Positions 1 to 10,114 of a stretch of 64,000 nt of DNA are shown in pieces. This stretch comes from an uncultured Clostridia bacterium (GTDB lineage Bacteria; Bacillota; Clostridia; TANB77; CAG-508). The notes under the pieces were generated by a model. It saw nothing but the letters and a program-made list of their open reading frames with translations. It was not told the DNA's origin and searched no databases. The DNA lies in NCBI GenBank assembly GCA_934167495.1, contig CAKPKP010000003.1:73771-137770 (forward strand), in the 5' to 3' direction. The translations under genes were made by a program, and so were the position numbers. Position 1 is the stretch's first letter. Each line of letters begins with the position of its first letter.

Positions 1-3000
1 TCTATATAATTTCCGTCACTTACAATCTTTGGTTTTTCTATTTTCTCTTTTTTCTCTTTAGTGATTATCATTTTAGCTGGCATTCTTTCTTGTAAAAGAA
101 TATCTATTGCCTCTATCTCTGGATTATTATAAAATCTTTTTTGCAATATATTATCCTTTAAGAAGTTATTTATAGATAACAAACTTAATCCTTGATGATG
201 TGCCATATACGTTTTAACAACACTACTTACTTCATCAGTTTTTAATCTAGATGGAGTATAATCTATTGATTCATAGAATCCATATTTATCGTAAAGGCCT
301 TCTTTTTCCAATAATCTTAAATTATTTATCGCGTGTTTTGGAACGTCCATCATTGATAAAAACGTACTATATGGTGATATTACCATATCATCCGCTAATC
401 CTCTTTTTAGACCTAACCAAGGTATACCAAAAGCCTTATATTGATAATTTGAATTTAAATCTTTTAAATTAAATGCAGATTCAGATATTCCCCAAGGTAT
501 TCCAAGTTTTTTACTATATTCTATCTGGCTTAATATTAAGAATTTACTAGCTTCATCTAACAAACTTCCTTTATATCTTTTTATATTAATATTTGGCATC
601 AAGTACTCAAAAGCTGTACCAGACCAAGAAATTAAACCTTTATATTGTTTTAATGTAGTTAATGTTCTACTTAAATTGTTCCAATGTTTAGCTGGTACAT
701 CTTTTTTTGCAATTGCTATAAAACTAGCTTGTCTAGCTTCTGAAGCTAAAAAATCATAATAAGAATCTGTTAATTTATTCTCTTCTAAACTAAATCCAAT
801 TGAAAACAATCTATTTTTAGTACTATATAATTTTGAAAAATCAGTTTCATTTATTAAATAATCTACATCATTTATTATATTTTGATTTAAATTATTTTCT
901 ATCAAAAATTGTTTTAAAACATACAAATATCCAACGAAGTTACCACTATCAACAGTTGAAACATACTGAGGTCTAAGTGGTTCTAACGTTTTTATATTGT
1001 ACCAATTGTACAAATGACCATTCCATTTTGATAATATTTTAATAATATTAACTACATTTATTATTAATTCTTCGGCTTTTTCAATAGATATATATCCTAA
1101 ATCATAAGCAGAGATTATTGCAAGCAATTCAAGTCCTATATTAGTTGAAGATGTTCTATTTACTAATTTTTCTTTTCTATCTTCTTGGTAATTATCTGGA
1201 ATTAAATAATTATTTTCCTTTGTTATATTATCGTCAAAAAACTTCCATATTTTTCTTCCTATTTCTAGGACATAATTTTTATCATCATCTGAAACAGTTA
1301 TTTTTTCAGTATTTTCTTTACTTACATAATATGCAAGTATAGGTGAAATACACCAAAGTATTCCTACAATTATCATTAAAGAATTTAGTATTACACAATT
1401 TGATAATAATCCATTTATTCCAATGCATATAGCAAATAATATTATTAAAATTCCTAAAACAATATTTATTTTCATTAAATTTAAATATGAAAATAGATCA
1501 GTTTTTAGCATTTTCTCTGCATCCTCTGAAGTAGTCCATTCTAGTAATTTTTTCTTTTTTCTCATTCTATATAAACTTTTTATTATTGCATCTATATTAT
1601 TTTTTATTTCATAAGGTAAAAAAGAAATTACTAAAATTCCCCTTATTATACTTGCTTTTACTCCACTTACTTCTCCAGAGAATTTTTTATGTGCATAAAC
1701 TGCACCTTCTACATTACTTTCTTTAAAGATAATGTAATTCAATACATCTATTATATTGGAAATTACAATTGATGAACTTCCAATAATTACTGTTAAAATT
1801 CCTAATTCTTTATTAAATTGAATTAAAAGCAGTCCAAATATAAAACATATAAAACCTAATAAATTAACTATACTTCTTCTTAAATTATCAAATATTTTAA
1901 ATTTTGATAATTCATTAAGTCTATTAGATTTAAGCCATTTTATTATTTGCCAATCTCCTCTTATCCATCTATGATTTCTAAGCATATATGCACTATATTT
2001 TGTTGGATAACCATCTAATAACATTACATCACTTAATAGTCCACATCTTAAAAAGCTTCCTTCTAATAAGTCATGACTTAATACAGTATTTTCTGGTATT
2101 TCTTTTTCTAAAACTCTATTATATATGCTAACATCATAAATACCTTTACCTGCAAATATTCCTTCTGAAAAATTATCTTGATAAACATCAAATATCGCAT
2201 TTGTGTAGGAATCTACACCACCTTGCATAGCAAATAATTGTACAAATAAACTCCTAGAATATGTGTTTAAATCAATTCCAACTCTAGGTTGCATAATTCC
2301 ATAACCATCTACAACGGTATTCGTTTTTTCATCAATCACTGGTAAATTTAATATATGTGACATAGCTCCAATAAGTTCAAAAGCAGAATTCAAAACTAAA
2401 CTTGTGTCTGCATCTAAAGTTATTACATACTTAATATTAGGCATTTTATCTTTATAAATTTCTATTGTATTACATTTAAAATTATTTTCTATTTTTCCTT
2501 TTAAATATTCATTAAAAGAAAATAGTAGACCTCTTTTTCTCTCCCAACCTATATAAGCACTCTCACCAGAATTCCATAACCTCTCTCTATATAAGAAATG
2601 AAATAATGGAAAGTTTTCATTTTTGTATTTTTCATTTAACTTCTTTATTTCCTCTAATCCTGTTTGTATAATTTCTTCGTCATATGGTTCATCTTTCTTA
2701 TCACTCATTGTGCAATCTCCAAGTAGTGCAAAATACAAATTATCACTTTTATTTGCTAAATAATATACCTCTAATTTCTTTATATATTCTTTTACTTTTT
2801 CTTTACTTTTAAGTATTGTTGGTATAACTATAAATGTACTATTTTCAGGAGTAACCCCTTTTTCGTAATCTATTTTTGGTATAGTTTTTGGTTTTACAAT
2901 TTTACCTAAAATATAATTTACTATTTGAATATATATTTCAGATATAGGAACCAAAAGTATTAAAAAACTAACTATATATAACCATATATTTAATGTTTTA

Positions 3001-4256
3001 GCATAAATAAATGTACTTAATGCAAAAGAACCTAAAAAGGAAAAAGCAAAAAAACTAGACATATATATTTTTGATTTTTGAGTAGCCGTTAATATTTTTG
3101 ATTGATTTCCAGTAAGTACTTCCCATAGTTTATTTTTTCCGTTATCAATTAAATAATATCCTATATGTGATTTTTTTCTTTCTTCTAAATCTGTTGCATC
3201 TTTATATTCAAGTGCAAGATTTAACGCTTTTTCTGCAATATATATTTCTGATATTTTCGTCTTTTTTGACATCTCTTCAATTATTTTTCTATAATACATT
3301 TTAGAATCTTGAGTCATTTTGCTATATACATCTGCTGGATCATTTCTTAATATTTCCTCTGTACCACTTATTGTGTTAAATAATTCTCCAAAATTTATTC
3401 TATTTATTTCTTTTATACTTTTAATACAATTTCCTATTGTAAGCTTTAATGTTGCTATATAAAAGTGTTCTCTTGCTATAACTTCTGAAACAGTAAGCCC
3501 CATTTTATATACTTGTTCTTCTAATATATTTTGATATGTTATTGCTTGTTTCCCATATTTTTTTAATCTATAAGACATATACTCTATAAAAGGATATTTT
3601 AACTCTCTATAACTAATACTTTTTATTTTAGAATTAACATTAAATACTTGCTCATTTTTGCTTTTTCTTTCTATTAATCTTTCCATCATGCTTTCTACTT
3701 TTACTTTTTGCATTTGAGAAGCATATATTTTTTCACACACATCTTTTATATTTTGAATTATTGCAATTTTTAAGAATACACCTATATTCCATATTTCTTC
3801 CATACTTAAAAGCTTTTTCTCTTGATATGTGCTTATTGCTAATTCTATGGTTTCACTATCGATCTTTCCATCTGTGTATGCAACGATTTCAGAAGCAAGT
3901 ACATATATTCTTGCAAATCCTTTATATCTTCCAGTAGACAATCCTATTAGCTTTTTATATTTTTTTAAAGTCATTTCTTTTTCTATCGTTTTATAATTCT
4001 CTTCAATTATATAATAATTATCTAATAACCATTCGCCCGCTGCATGTATTGGTATACCAAGCTTTATATGTTTATTTAATAATCTATATGTTTCAGTAAT
4101 TATATTAAAATTCTCTTTCATATTTGGAATTGGATATGTGTTTTTATCTGAACTATTCTTAACAACATGTTCTGATGCTATTTTTTTCAAATATGATTCT
4201 AATTGATACCTATCTAAAGTTGCGCCTTTTATATCTAATGATTTATATACCTTCAC
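1..4256 (-). CDS. Cyclic beta-1,2-glucan synthase (GT84), N-terminal ~1,418 residues; 3' end beyond window
   Basis: The minus frame is open from a GTG at 4256 to the window edge; no stop was seen in the stretches I translated, and motifs at both ends share one frame. AAGGAG at 4266-4271 lies nine bases before the GTG and fixes the start. The N-terminus has the EWLLDNYYII stretch typical of NdvB/ChvB proteins. Hydrophobic segments near residues 395-450 precede the glycosyltransferase core, with LDADTS at D615 and HRWIRGDWQ at W764. More membrane segments follow, then a glycoamylase-like domain with WGISESAF (W1255), YGFYESIDYTPSR and AHHQGLSL (about 1348). In the family this membrane enzyme makes cyclic beta-1,2-glucan from UDP-glucose; the C-terminal GH94 phosphorylase part, which sets ring size, would lie to the left. 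Family assignment is strong; that the product is cyclic is inferred. Confidence 0.88.
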   Translation of the reverse strand, partial: MKVYKSLDIKGATLDRYQLESYLKKIASEHVVKNSSDKNTYPIPNMKENFNIITETYRLLNKHIKLGIPIHAAGEWLLDNYYIIEENYKTIEKEMTLKKYKKLIGLSTGRYKGFARIYVLASEIVAYTDGKIDSETIELAISTYQEKKLLSMEEIWNIGVFLKIAIIQNIKDVCEKIYASQMQKVKVESMMERLIERKSKNEQVFNVNSKIKSISYRELKYPFIEYMSYRLKKYGKQAITYQNILEEQVYKMGLTVSEVIAREHFYIATLKLTIGNCIKSIKEINRINFGELFNTISGTEEILRNDPADVYSKMTQDSKMYYRKIIEEMSKKTKISEIYIAEKALNLALEYKDATDLEERKKSHIGYYLIDNGKNKLWEVLTGNQSKILTATQKSKIYMSSFFAFSFLGSFALSTFIYAKTLNIWLYIVSFLILLVPISEIYIQIVNYILGKIVKPKTIPKIDYEKGVTPENSTFIVIPTILKSKEKVKEYIKKLEVYYLANKSDNLYFALLGDCTMSDKKDEPYDEEIIQTGLEEIKKLNEKYKNENFPLFHFLYRERLWNSGESAYIGWERKRGLLFSFNEYLKGKIENNFKCNTIEIYKDKMPNIKYVITLDADTSLVLNSAFELIGAMSHILNLPVIDEKTNTVVDGYGIMQPRVGIDLNTYSRSLFVQLFAMQGGVDSYTNAIFDVYQDNFSEGIFAGKGIYDVSIYNRVLEKEIPENTVLSHDLLEGSFLRCGLLSDVMLLDGYPTKYSAYMLRNHRWIRGDWQIIKWLKSNRLNELSKFKIFDNLRRSIVNLLGFICFIFGLLLIQFNKELGILTVIIGSSSIVISNIIDVLNYIIFKESNVEGAVYAHKKFSGEVSGVKASIIRGILVISFLPYEIKNNIDAIIKSLYRMRKKKKLLEWTTSEDAEKMLKTDLFSYLNLMKINIVLGILIILFAICIGINGLLSNCVILNSLMIIVGILWCISPILAYYVSKENTEKITVSDDDKNYVLEIGRKIWKFFDDNITKENNYLIPDNYQEDRKEKLVNRTSSTNIGLELLAIISAYDLGYISIEKAEELIINVVNIIKILSKWNGHLYNWYNIKTLEPLRPQYVSTVDSGNFVGYLYVLKQFLIENNLNQNIINDVDYLINETDFSKLYSTKNRLFSIGFSLEENKLTDSYYDFLASEARQASFIAIAKKDVPAKHWNNLSRTLTTLKQYKGLISWSGTAFEYLMPNINIKRYKGSLLDEASKFLILSQIEYSKKLGIPWGISESAFNLKDLNSNYQYKAFGIPWLGLKRGLADDMVISPYSTFLSMMDVPKHAINNLRLLEKEGLYDKYGFYESIDYTPSRLKTDEVSSVVKTYMAHHQGLSLLSINNFLKDNILQKRFYNNPEIEAIDILLQERMPAKMIITKEKKEKIEKPKIVSDGNYI

Positions 4257-4334
4257 TATAATTCTCTCCTTAATATAGTTTTAAAGGTATTTTTTCCTAT
4301 ATTGTAATTTTTATGCATATCAATATTAATGTGT

Positions 4335-4423
4335 CTGTGTCAACGAGGACGGAGATTTTTGACAGCTTTTCCAAAATTCAATTTTTTGAAAAAAACTTAT
4401 CAAAAATCTCCGTCTAATGCACA
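4335..4423. repeat. REP-like palindromic element, copy A
   Basis: A 13-base arm, CGGAGATTTTTGA (4350-4362), is perfectly repeated inverted at 4400-4412. The outer flank TGTGTCAACGAGGA is partly mirrored by the right end. It shares the core TGTCAA(C/T)GrGgaCGGAGATTTTTGACA with copies at 38118 and 39643. It starts 16 bases past the stop of the 1,544-aa gene and probably also terminates that transcript before the glucan synthase. It fills most of the 182-bp gap between those genes. Confidence 0.75.
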
Positions 4424-4438
4424 TCCTTTTGTTTTATA

Positions 4439-7400
4439 TCATTTTAAAGTATATTGTACTCCTGTTTCATTATCCACTATTGATTTTATATATATATATG
4501 TATGTCCTTTTGATATTACTAACCCTTGATAATCTTGCTCTATAGAATTAGCCCATGCACTTATTGATAAAGTTTCCTCTGCACTTGTAGTATAACTAAA
4601 ATCTATAGCATAACTAGGATTATAACAATTATATTTAGTTTCAGTTTTCACTGTTTGATTATTGAAATTTATAGTATACGATCCACCCACTCCAGTATTT
4701 AAACCATATATCCATCCACCGAAAGTTACCTTTGCTCCTGCTGGTATTATTGCACTTGTACTTTCAACTGTCTTACCACTAGTTGAATTTGGACCATAAA
4801 TATTTATTGATGTACCTTTACTAAATGTTATTACTGAACTCTTCCATATAGCATATAAAGTTTGATTTCCTTCTGCTGAATATGTAGCTCCTGCTTTATA
4901 TGTAGCTGAAGTTGCATTTGAAGAAGTTGACCATCCTAAGAAAATATAGTCTGTTCTTGTAGGAATTGTTGTACTCAATGTTATTGCTGTTCCATAATTC
5001 TTAGTTTGACTTGCTGGTGCACCACTACCTCCATTAGCATTATAGGATATTGTATATTGAATTATATTAAATTTTGCTACTAACGTCCTATTATTTGCTG
5101 GCATTGTAAATGTATAACTTGCATTTGTTGATACTATTGTAGAACCTTCATACCACCCTGCAAAACGATATCCATTACTTGCTGTAGCTGTTACTGTACA
5201 ACTTGTTCCATATGCTATACTTCCACTGCTTCCTGATACGCTTCCTCCTGTTTCTGCTATTCTTGTTAATGTATAGTATCTTACATTAAATTTTGCTACT
5301 AATGTCCTATTATTTGCTGGCATTGTAAATGTATAGCTTGCATTTGTTGATACTATTGTACTACCTTCATACCATCCAGCAAAACTATATCCATTACTTG
5401 CTGTAGCTGTTACTGTACAACTTGTTCCATATGCTATATTTCCACTACTTCCTGATACGCTTCCTCCTGTTTCTGCTGTTCTTGTTAATGTGTAATTATT
5501 TACATTCCATCCAGCAATTATAGTTGAATTACCTGCTCCATATGTAAATGTTTGGTATGAACTTACAATAGGTAATGTTTTAGTTATTGTTCCTGCGCCG
5601 TATAAAGTCCATCCTGTAAATGTATAACCATTTCTTGCTGGTGCAGATATTGATTTAACCGTTCCATAATTTTGTGTAAATGTACTATTAGTTGTTACTC
5701 CTCCCCATATTCCGCCATTTGGATTTACTGTTAATGTATATGGGTTTGCCGTTCTTGTTCCATTTGCTGTTAAACTTACATCTCCTGCTGGCATTACAAA
5801 TGCAAATGGATTATCACTTGAGGTATATGTTCCACTCCATCCACTCCAATAATTTGTATATCCTGACTCATTTCCTTTTAATGTAGCTGACACACTTACA
5901 TTTTGACCTACCTTATATGCTCCTGTGCCACTTGCTAATGCTATGTAGTCTCCTGCAGTTAATGTTACATTATACTTATTTCTAATATAATATAAATTAA
6001 TTATGCTTTCATTTTCAATTACAGTAGGACCATCTCCATTAATATATGTTCCATTCTCTATATTCTCTTTATAACTTTCATAATTTATCTGTGTACCATA
6101 TGCTAATGTTGCTTCTGTTGTTTTGACACAGATATAATTTGAATCATTTGCGTTTTCTAAATAATGATTTATTGTTAATTTATAATAATTTATTTCTGTT
6201 TTTCCTTGAGCTGTTAATGTAATATCTCCTCTTGGAATTATTATTTCTGTATTTTGTACATTTATATTCTGCATTAATTCTTCATTACTACTTTCCCATT
6301 TAACAAATGAATTCGTATAACCTGTATTGGCTGGTACTAATATTGCATTTATTCTTACTGTTTGACCTATTTTGTATGTTCCTTCACCAATTACTTCTGA
6401 TATATAATCACCTTTATTTAAAGTCAATTTATATCTATCTCTATTATAGTATAAAGCTATTGTTGCTCCTGTTCCCATAGTAGTTGTTGTTACTGCTGTT
6501 CCACCATTTTTTGAATCTATTAAAGAACCATAATTGTATGTTGCATCTGTTATTTTTATCTTATAATCAGATAAAGTTATTAATTCTCCATATTTCATTG
6601 TATTCGTTGTTGTTGTTACTAAAGTATATTCATCATTATCTGCATTTTCAATATAATGCTTTACAATTAAATTATATGTATTTCTACTATAATACATTTT
6701 TAGAACTGTACTACCGTCTGGTTCTATATTATGTTCCGCCACACTTAAGCCTGCTTCATAAGAAAAGCCTTCTTTTTCTTCTGGTTCTATTTTAGCTATT
6801 GTGTCTGTTTCTCCTTTTTCTTCTTTTGAAGATACCTTTATGTATTCTCCATCAAAGTTCATTTCATATACTTCAACTGTATATTTAGTATCCTTATTTG
6901 ATATCCAATTTGCTATAAATGTTTTATTTTCCGTTGTCCCTTTTTCTATTGTTACTATTTTATTAGGTGTTTCTCCATTACTTCCTGTCCAACCTTCAAA
7001 TGTATATCCTATTCTTATTGGATTATTTAATGTAAAGTTTTCTGTTTCTACTGTATATTCTACTGGGTTTGTTACACCTTCCTCTAATTTACCATTTACT
7101 AAATCATAAGTTATTGTATATATATTTAATGTTGCTTCTGCTGTTAATGTTATGTCTGAGTCTGGCATTTTTATATTATAATTTTGAATATCTGAATTTG
7201 GTATTAATTCTGCATCACTGCTTATCCAATTCTTCCATGTATATCCATTCTTCACAACAGCATTTATTTTTATATCTGCATCATAATAGTAAATATTTCC
7301 ACCCTCTACTTCATAAATTCCTTCACCTATATCTGTTGTTAGTTTATATTTATTTCTACTATAATATATCTTTAAAACTGTACTTCCATCTGGTTCTATA

Positions 7401-9073
7401 TTTGCTTCTATTTTGCTTAAAGATTCATCATATGTAAATCCTTTTTTACTTTCTTTTTCAACTTTTGCTAATGTATCTGTTGTTCCTTGCTTTTCTTCTG
7501 AAGATATTTTTATATATTCTCCATTTAAGTCCATTTCATATATTTCTATTAAATATTTGGTATCTTCATTTGCTATCCAATTTGCTGTAAACGTTTTATT
7601 TCCTGTTGTTCCTTTTTCTATTGTTACTGTTTTATTAGGCATTTCTCCATTACTTCCTGTCCATCCTTCAAACGTATATCCTATTCTAGTCGGATTATTT
7701 AATGTAAAGCTTTCTGTTTCTACTGTATATTCTTCTTTATTTATTATTCCTTCATCTAATTTTCCAAAAACTAAATCATATGTTATTGTATATACATCTA
7801 TTTTCCAATTTGCTTTATATTTTTTATCTTTTATTGTACCTTTTTCTATTGTTACTTCTAACTTAGGTTCTTCCTCATCATTTTCTGTCCAACCTATAAA
7901 TGTATATCCTTTTTTGCTTGGATTATTTAATGTAAATGTTTCAGTCTCCACAGTATATATTTCTGGATTTGTTTTTTCTTCTAAAATTCCTCCATTTAAT
8001 TCATATTCTATTTTATATTCTATTGGTTCCCATTTAGCTACATATTCTTTATCTCCAGTTACAAATTCAGATATTTCTTCACTCCATCCTATAAATTTGT
8101 ACCCAGGATTTCCTATTATCTCTCCTGTGAATTTTGGAGTTTCATCTCCTTCGTATAGTTTATCTGTTATTTGTTCCTCAAATGTTCCTTGAGTTCCACC
8201 AGAATATTTTATTGTATAAGTTGGTTTTTCTCTTATTATCAATACACTTTTGCCTTTTGACTTGTTGCCTTCTATTCCATATGTATACGCTGTTACCTTA
8301 AATACTCCATCTGTTTCTATTTTTAATTCTTCTTCACCACTTATTTCTTTGTACTTTTTCTCTTCACTTCCAATTACTTTGTAAACTGTTTTTTGTGTTT
8401 TTGTCTTATCATTTTTTTCTATTATCTTTACGCTTACATTTCCTCTATATCTATCTTCTTTATAATCTCCTCCTAAAATATCTATTTGTGGTTTTTGAAC
8501 TAACTCAAAATCATCTATTTTAAATTTTTCAAAAACTATATAATTTATTATTGCTTCTGTATCTTTCTCATCTATTTTTCTATCTCTTTCTATGTCTCCT
8601 GCTAATTTTTCTATTTCTTTTTCTATTTTCCAATTTTCTGTTTTTAGTATGTCTCTTATTTCTCTTGTTAGCTCTATTTGATTTAATATTCCATCTCCGT
8701 TTATATCTCCTAACACACTTATATCAAAGGTTCTGCCATTTTGATTATATTCTAGCATCATTCCAGTTTTTATTATTCCTTCTGTTACTTCTTTTTGCTT
8801 TGTAACATTTTCGTATACTGTTACACCATTTTCTATGTTTTTTCTAAATGTTTCTATACTAGTTTCTGGCGCTACATTACTAACATATTCGTCTGTTACC
8901 AAATATGCCGTACTTTCTGGATTGTCATCATTATCTTTTTGCACTCTTGCTATTATTTCATCTTCATTTTCTAGTTTTGCTTCTACTTTATTTGGAAATG
9001 CAAAAATAAATAATAATGCTACTAAAATGATTATTAAGTTATATATTCTTTTTTCTCTTCTTATTTTTTCCAT
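4439..9073 (-). CDS. Secreted InlB/Listeria-Bacteroides repeat surface protein with N-terminal dockerin-like module, 1,544 aa
   Basis: Residues 1-32 form a signal peptide. Residues 33-120 are a module shared with the proteins starting at 20771 and 28576 (EDEIIA, DNPEST, SNVAPETS). A dockerin-like pair follows: GDINGDGILN at 122-131 and GDIERDRKID at 159-168, each followed by a helix. The rest is tandem beta-rich repeats of the Flg_new/InlB B-repeat type (GYTFxGWTGSNG, FTLNNP). These alternate with ~75-aa units ending in YYSRNKY and PF18998-like units (GGSVSGSSG, AGWYEGS). A non-repeat ~120-aa domain closes the protein. No LPXTG motif or C-terminal membrane segment is visible, so attachment by the dockerin-like part is an inference. 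The ATG follows AAGGTGAG. An adhesin or surface-layer role is likely; the ligand is unknown. Confidence 0.85.
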   Translation of the reverse strand: MEKIRREKRIYNLIIILVALLFIFAFPNKVEAKLENEDEIIARVQKDNDDNPESTAYLVTDEYVSNVAPETSIETFRKNIENGVTVYENVTKQKEVTEGIIKTGMMLEYNQNGRTFDISVLGDINGDGILNQIELTREIRDILKTENWKIEKEIEKLAGDIERDRKIDEKDTEAIINYIVFEKFKIDDFELVQKPQIDILGGDYKEDRYRGNVSVKIIEKNDKTKTQKTVYKVIGSEEKKYKEISGEEELKIETDGVFKVTAYTYGIEGNKSKGKSVLIIREKPTYTIKYSGGTQGTFEEQITDKLYEGDETPKFTGEIIGNPGYKFIGWSEEISEFVTGDKEYVAKWEPIEYKIEYELNGGILEEKTNPEIYTVETETFTLNNPSKKGYTFIGWTENDEEEPKLEVTIEKGTIKDKKYKANWKIDVYTITYDLVFGKLDEGIINKEEYTVETESFTLNNPTRIGYTFEGWTGSNGEMPNKTVTIEKGTTGNKTFTANWIANEDTKYLIEIYEMDLNGEYIKISSEEKQGTTDTLAKVEKESKKGFTYDESLSKIEANIEPDGSTVLKIYYSRNKYKLTTDIGEGIYEVEGGNIYYYDADIKINAVVKNGYTWKNWISSDAELIPNSDIQNYNIKMPDSDITLTAEATLNIYTITYDLVNGKLEEGVTNPVEYTVETENFTLNNPIRIGYTFEGWTGSNGETPNKIVTIEKGTTENKTFIANWISNKDTKYTVEVYEMNFDGEYIKVSSKEEKGETDTIAKIEPEEKEGFSYEAGLSVAEHNIEPDGSTVLKMYYSRNTYNLIVKHYIENADNDEYTLVTTTTNTMKYGELITLSDYKIKITDATYNYGSLIDSKNGGTAVTTTTMGTGATIALYYNRDRYKLTLNKGDYISEVIGEGTYKIGQTVRINAILVPANTGYTNSFVKWESSNEELMQNINVQNTEIIIPRGDITLTAQGKTEINYYKLTINHYLENANDSNYICVKTTEATLAYGTQINYESYKENIENGTYINGDGPTVIENESIINLYYIRNKYNVTLTAGDYIALASGTGAYKVGQNVSVSATLKGNESGYTNYWSGWSGTYTSSDNPFAFVMPAGDVSLTANGTRTANPYTLTVNPNGGIWGGVTTNSTFTQNYGTVKSISAPARNGYTFTGWTLYGAGTITKTLPIVSSYQTFTYGAGNSTIIAGWNVNNYTLTRTAETGGSVSGSSGNIAYGTSCTVTATASNGYSFAGWYEGSTIVSTNASYTFTMPANNRTLVAKFNVRYYTLTRIAETGGSVSGSSGSIAYGTSCTVTATASNGYRFAGWYEGSTIVSTNASYTFTMPANNRTLVAKFNIIQYTISYNANGGSGAPASQTKNYGTAITLSTTIPTRTDYIFLGWSTSSNATSATYKAGATYSAEGNQTLYAIWKSSVITFSKGTSINIYGPNSTSGKTVESTSAIIPAGAKVTFGGWIYGLNTGVGGSYTINFNNQTVKTETKYNCYNPSYAIDFSYTTSAEETLSISAWANSIEQDYQGLVISKGHTYIYIKSIVDNETGVQYTLK
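5050..5487 (-). repeat. 219-bp tandem duplication inside the 1,544-aa gene
   Basis: Two consecutive 73-residue units of the PF18998 type (AETGGSVSGSSG ... NNRTLVAKFN) are almost identical at DNA and protein level, offset by 219 bp. They look like a recent in-frame duplication; end points are approximate. Confidence 0.8.
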
Positions 9074-9104
9074 CTTCTCACCTTAAATATATAATTCTAT
9101 TTTT

Positions 9105-9219
9105 ATTATATATTTTTATATTAATAAGTAAATGGTAACAAAAAAGCTACATTCCCATTTTTATTTACGGAAATATAGCTTTTTAGATTTTGTTAAATTT
9201 CTATATTTTTTTGTTTACA
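9105..9219 (-). promoter_or_regulatory. Shared hairpin-plus-promoter leader of the 1,544-aa gene (copy 1 of 3)
   Basis: Reading the minus strand: a TGTAAA-type A-rich block (to 9219), an imperfect hairpin with T-run (9137-9184), then -35 TTTACT (9127-9132), a 16-base spacer and -10 TATAAT (9105-9110), about 30 bases before the ATG. The same order and almost the same total length (114-115 bp) recur at 20810-20923 and 28617-28730. Confidence 0.6.
9137..9184 (-). terminator. Rho-independent terminator after the GLUG-repeat fragment
   Basis: On the minus strand AAAAAGCTA and TAGCTTTTT pair over nine bases, with a further imperfect stem around ATTTCC/GGAAT, and a T-run follows. It lies ~60 bp past the stop at 9245. 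Confidence 0.7.
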
Positions 9220-9244
9220 TTTTTCTAATTTTATACTCTATTCT

Positions 9245-10114
9245 TTAGGGAATAGTATCTTTTCCTTGTGTTCCATACTCTTTAGGTCCATTTTCTGTTG
9301 CTGTATATACCCAAGTTCCATAATTATCTGGTGTACCTCCATATACAGTACAATCTTTAAATATGTATAAACCGTGTTCTGCTGTTGAAGTCTTATAGAA
9401 ATTTGACTTTGAATATAATGTACCTTTAATTTCGTTATCCTCATCACTCGTAACATTCGTGATTCCTGAAATATATAAACATGTTGCACTTCCATTCAAA
9501 CTTCCTGCATTTTGAGAATTATATATTTGTCCATAATTTGTTGAGCCAACAATACCACTTACATAGTTACCATATTTAGCTCCATCCTCCTTTACTGAAT
9601 TTATATTACCAAAATTATTACATGAATTTATTATTGCATTTTGTCTTACCCAACCTATTACTCCTCCTATTCCCATTGAAGCCATTATGTTATCTGTATT
9701 AGATTCGTTTGTTGCATTTATTGCACCTTCATTGTTACAGTTTTTCACACTTCCTCCAGCAATACTTCCTACTATTCCTCCAACACTTGAAGCAGCATTT
9801 TTTTTCTTAACACCATCATCATCGGTACTTTCCCAACAATCTTTTTCATTAACTATTGAAGTTACTGTACCTGTGTTTGTACAATTATTTATATAACTAT
9901 TTACTGACCAACCAGCAATTCCACCTACTATAAATGAACCTGAAATATTAGCACTACTTGTACAATCGTTTATTTGTGAACCTCCAAATAAGTTTGCACA
10001 TATTGTTCCAGCATTTCTAGCATATCCTACTGTATTATTTCCTAATATTGTACCTGTTACATTTAGTTTATTTATTATTCCTTTTTCATCAACCACTCCA
10101 AATACTCCGTGCAC
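9245..10114 (-). CDS. GLUG-motif C-terminal part of the 3,560-aa protein, displaced by a frameshift
   Basis: This ~289-residue frame begins inside the end of the upstream giant gene, in another phase, and has no convincing start of its own: only a GTG with no RBS. Its sequence is a run of GLUG motifs (VGGIVGSIAGGSVKNC, VGGIAGW, IGGVIGW). It continues the motif that the upstream frame has just begun (GTFNGNNKTV). Removing one base near 10109-10115 joins the frames as ...NLDSSRA-GVFGVVDEKG, a normal GLUG junction. It is therefore best read as the C-terminus of the same protein. It ends in KDTIP with no anchor. GLUG repeats occur in bacterial surface adhesins and proteases; no function can be given here. 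Confidence 0.8.
   Translation of the reverse strand: MHGVFGVVDEKGIINKLNVTGTILGNNTVGYARNAGTICANLFGGSQINDCTSSANISGSFIVGGIAGWSVNSYINNCTNTGTVTSIVNEKDCWESTDDDGVKKKNAASSVGGIVGSIAGGSVKNCNNEGAINATNESNTDNIMASMGIGGVIGWVRQNAIINSCNNFGNINSVKEDGAKYGNYVSGIVGSTNYGQIYNSQNAGSLNGSATCLYISGITNVTSDEDNEIKGTLYSKSNFYKTSTAEHGLYIFKDCTVYGGTPDNYGTWVYTATENGPKEYGTQGKDTIP

Noticed and set aside
7413..8192. Long plus-strand open frames opposite the repeat proteins (also 48470-49351 and many shorter ones)
   Set aside because: They are rich in Ser/Phe/Leu, lack RBSs and arise because the minus-strand genes avoid certain codons; the minus frames carry the recognisable domains.
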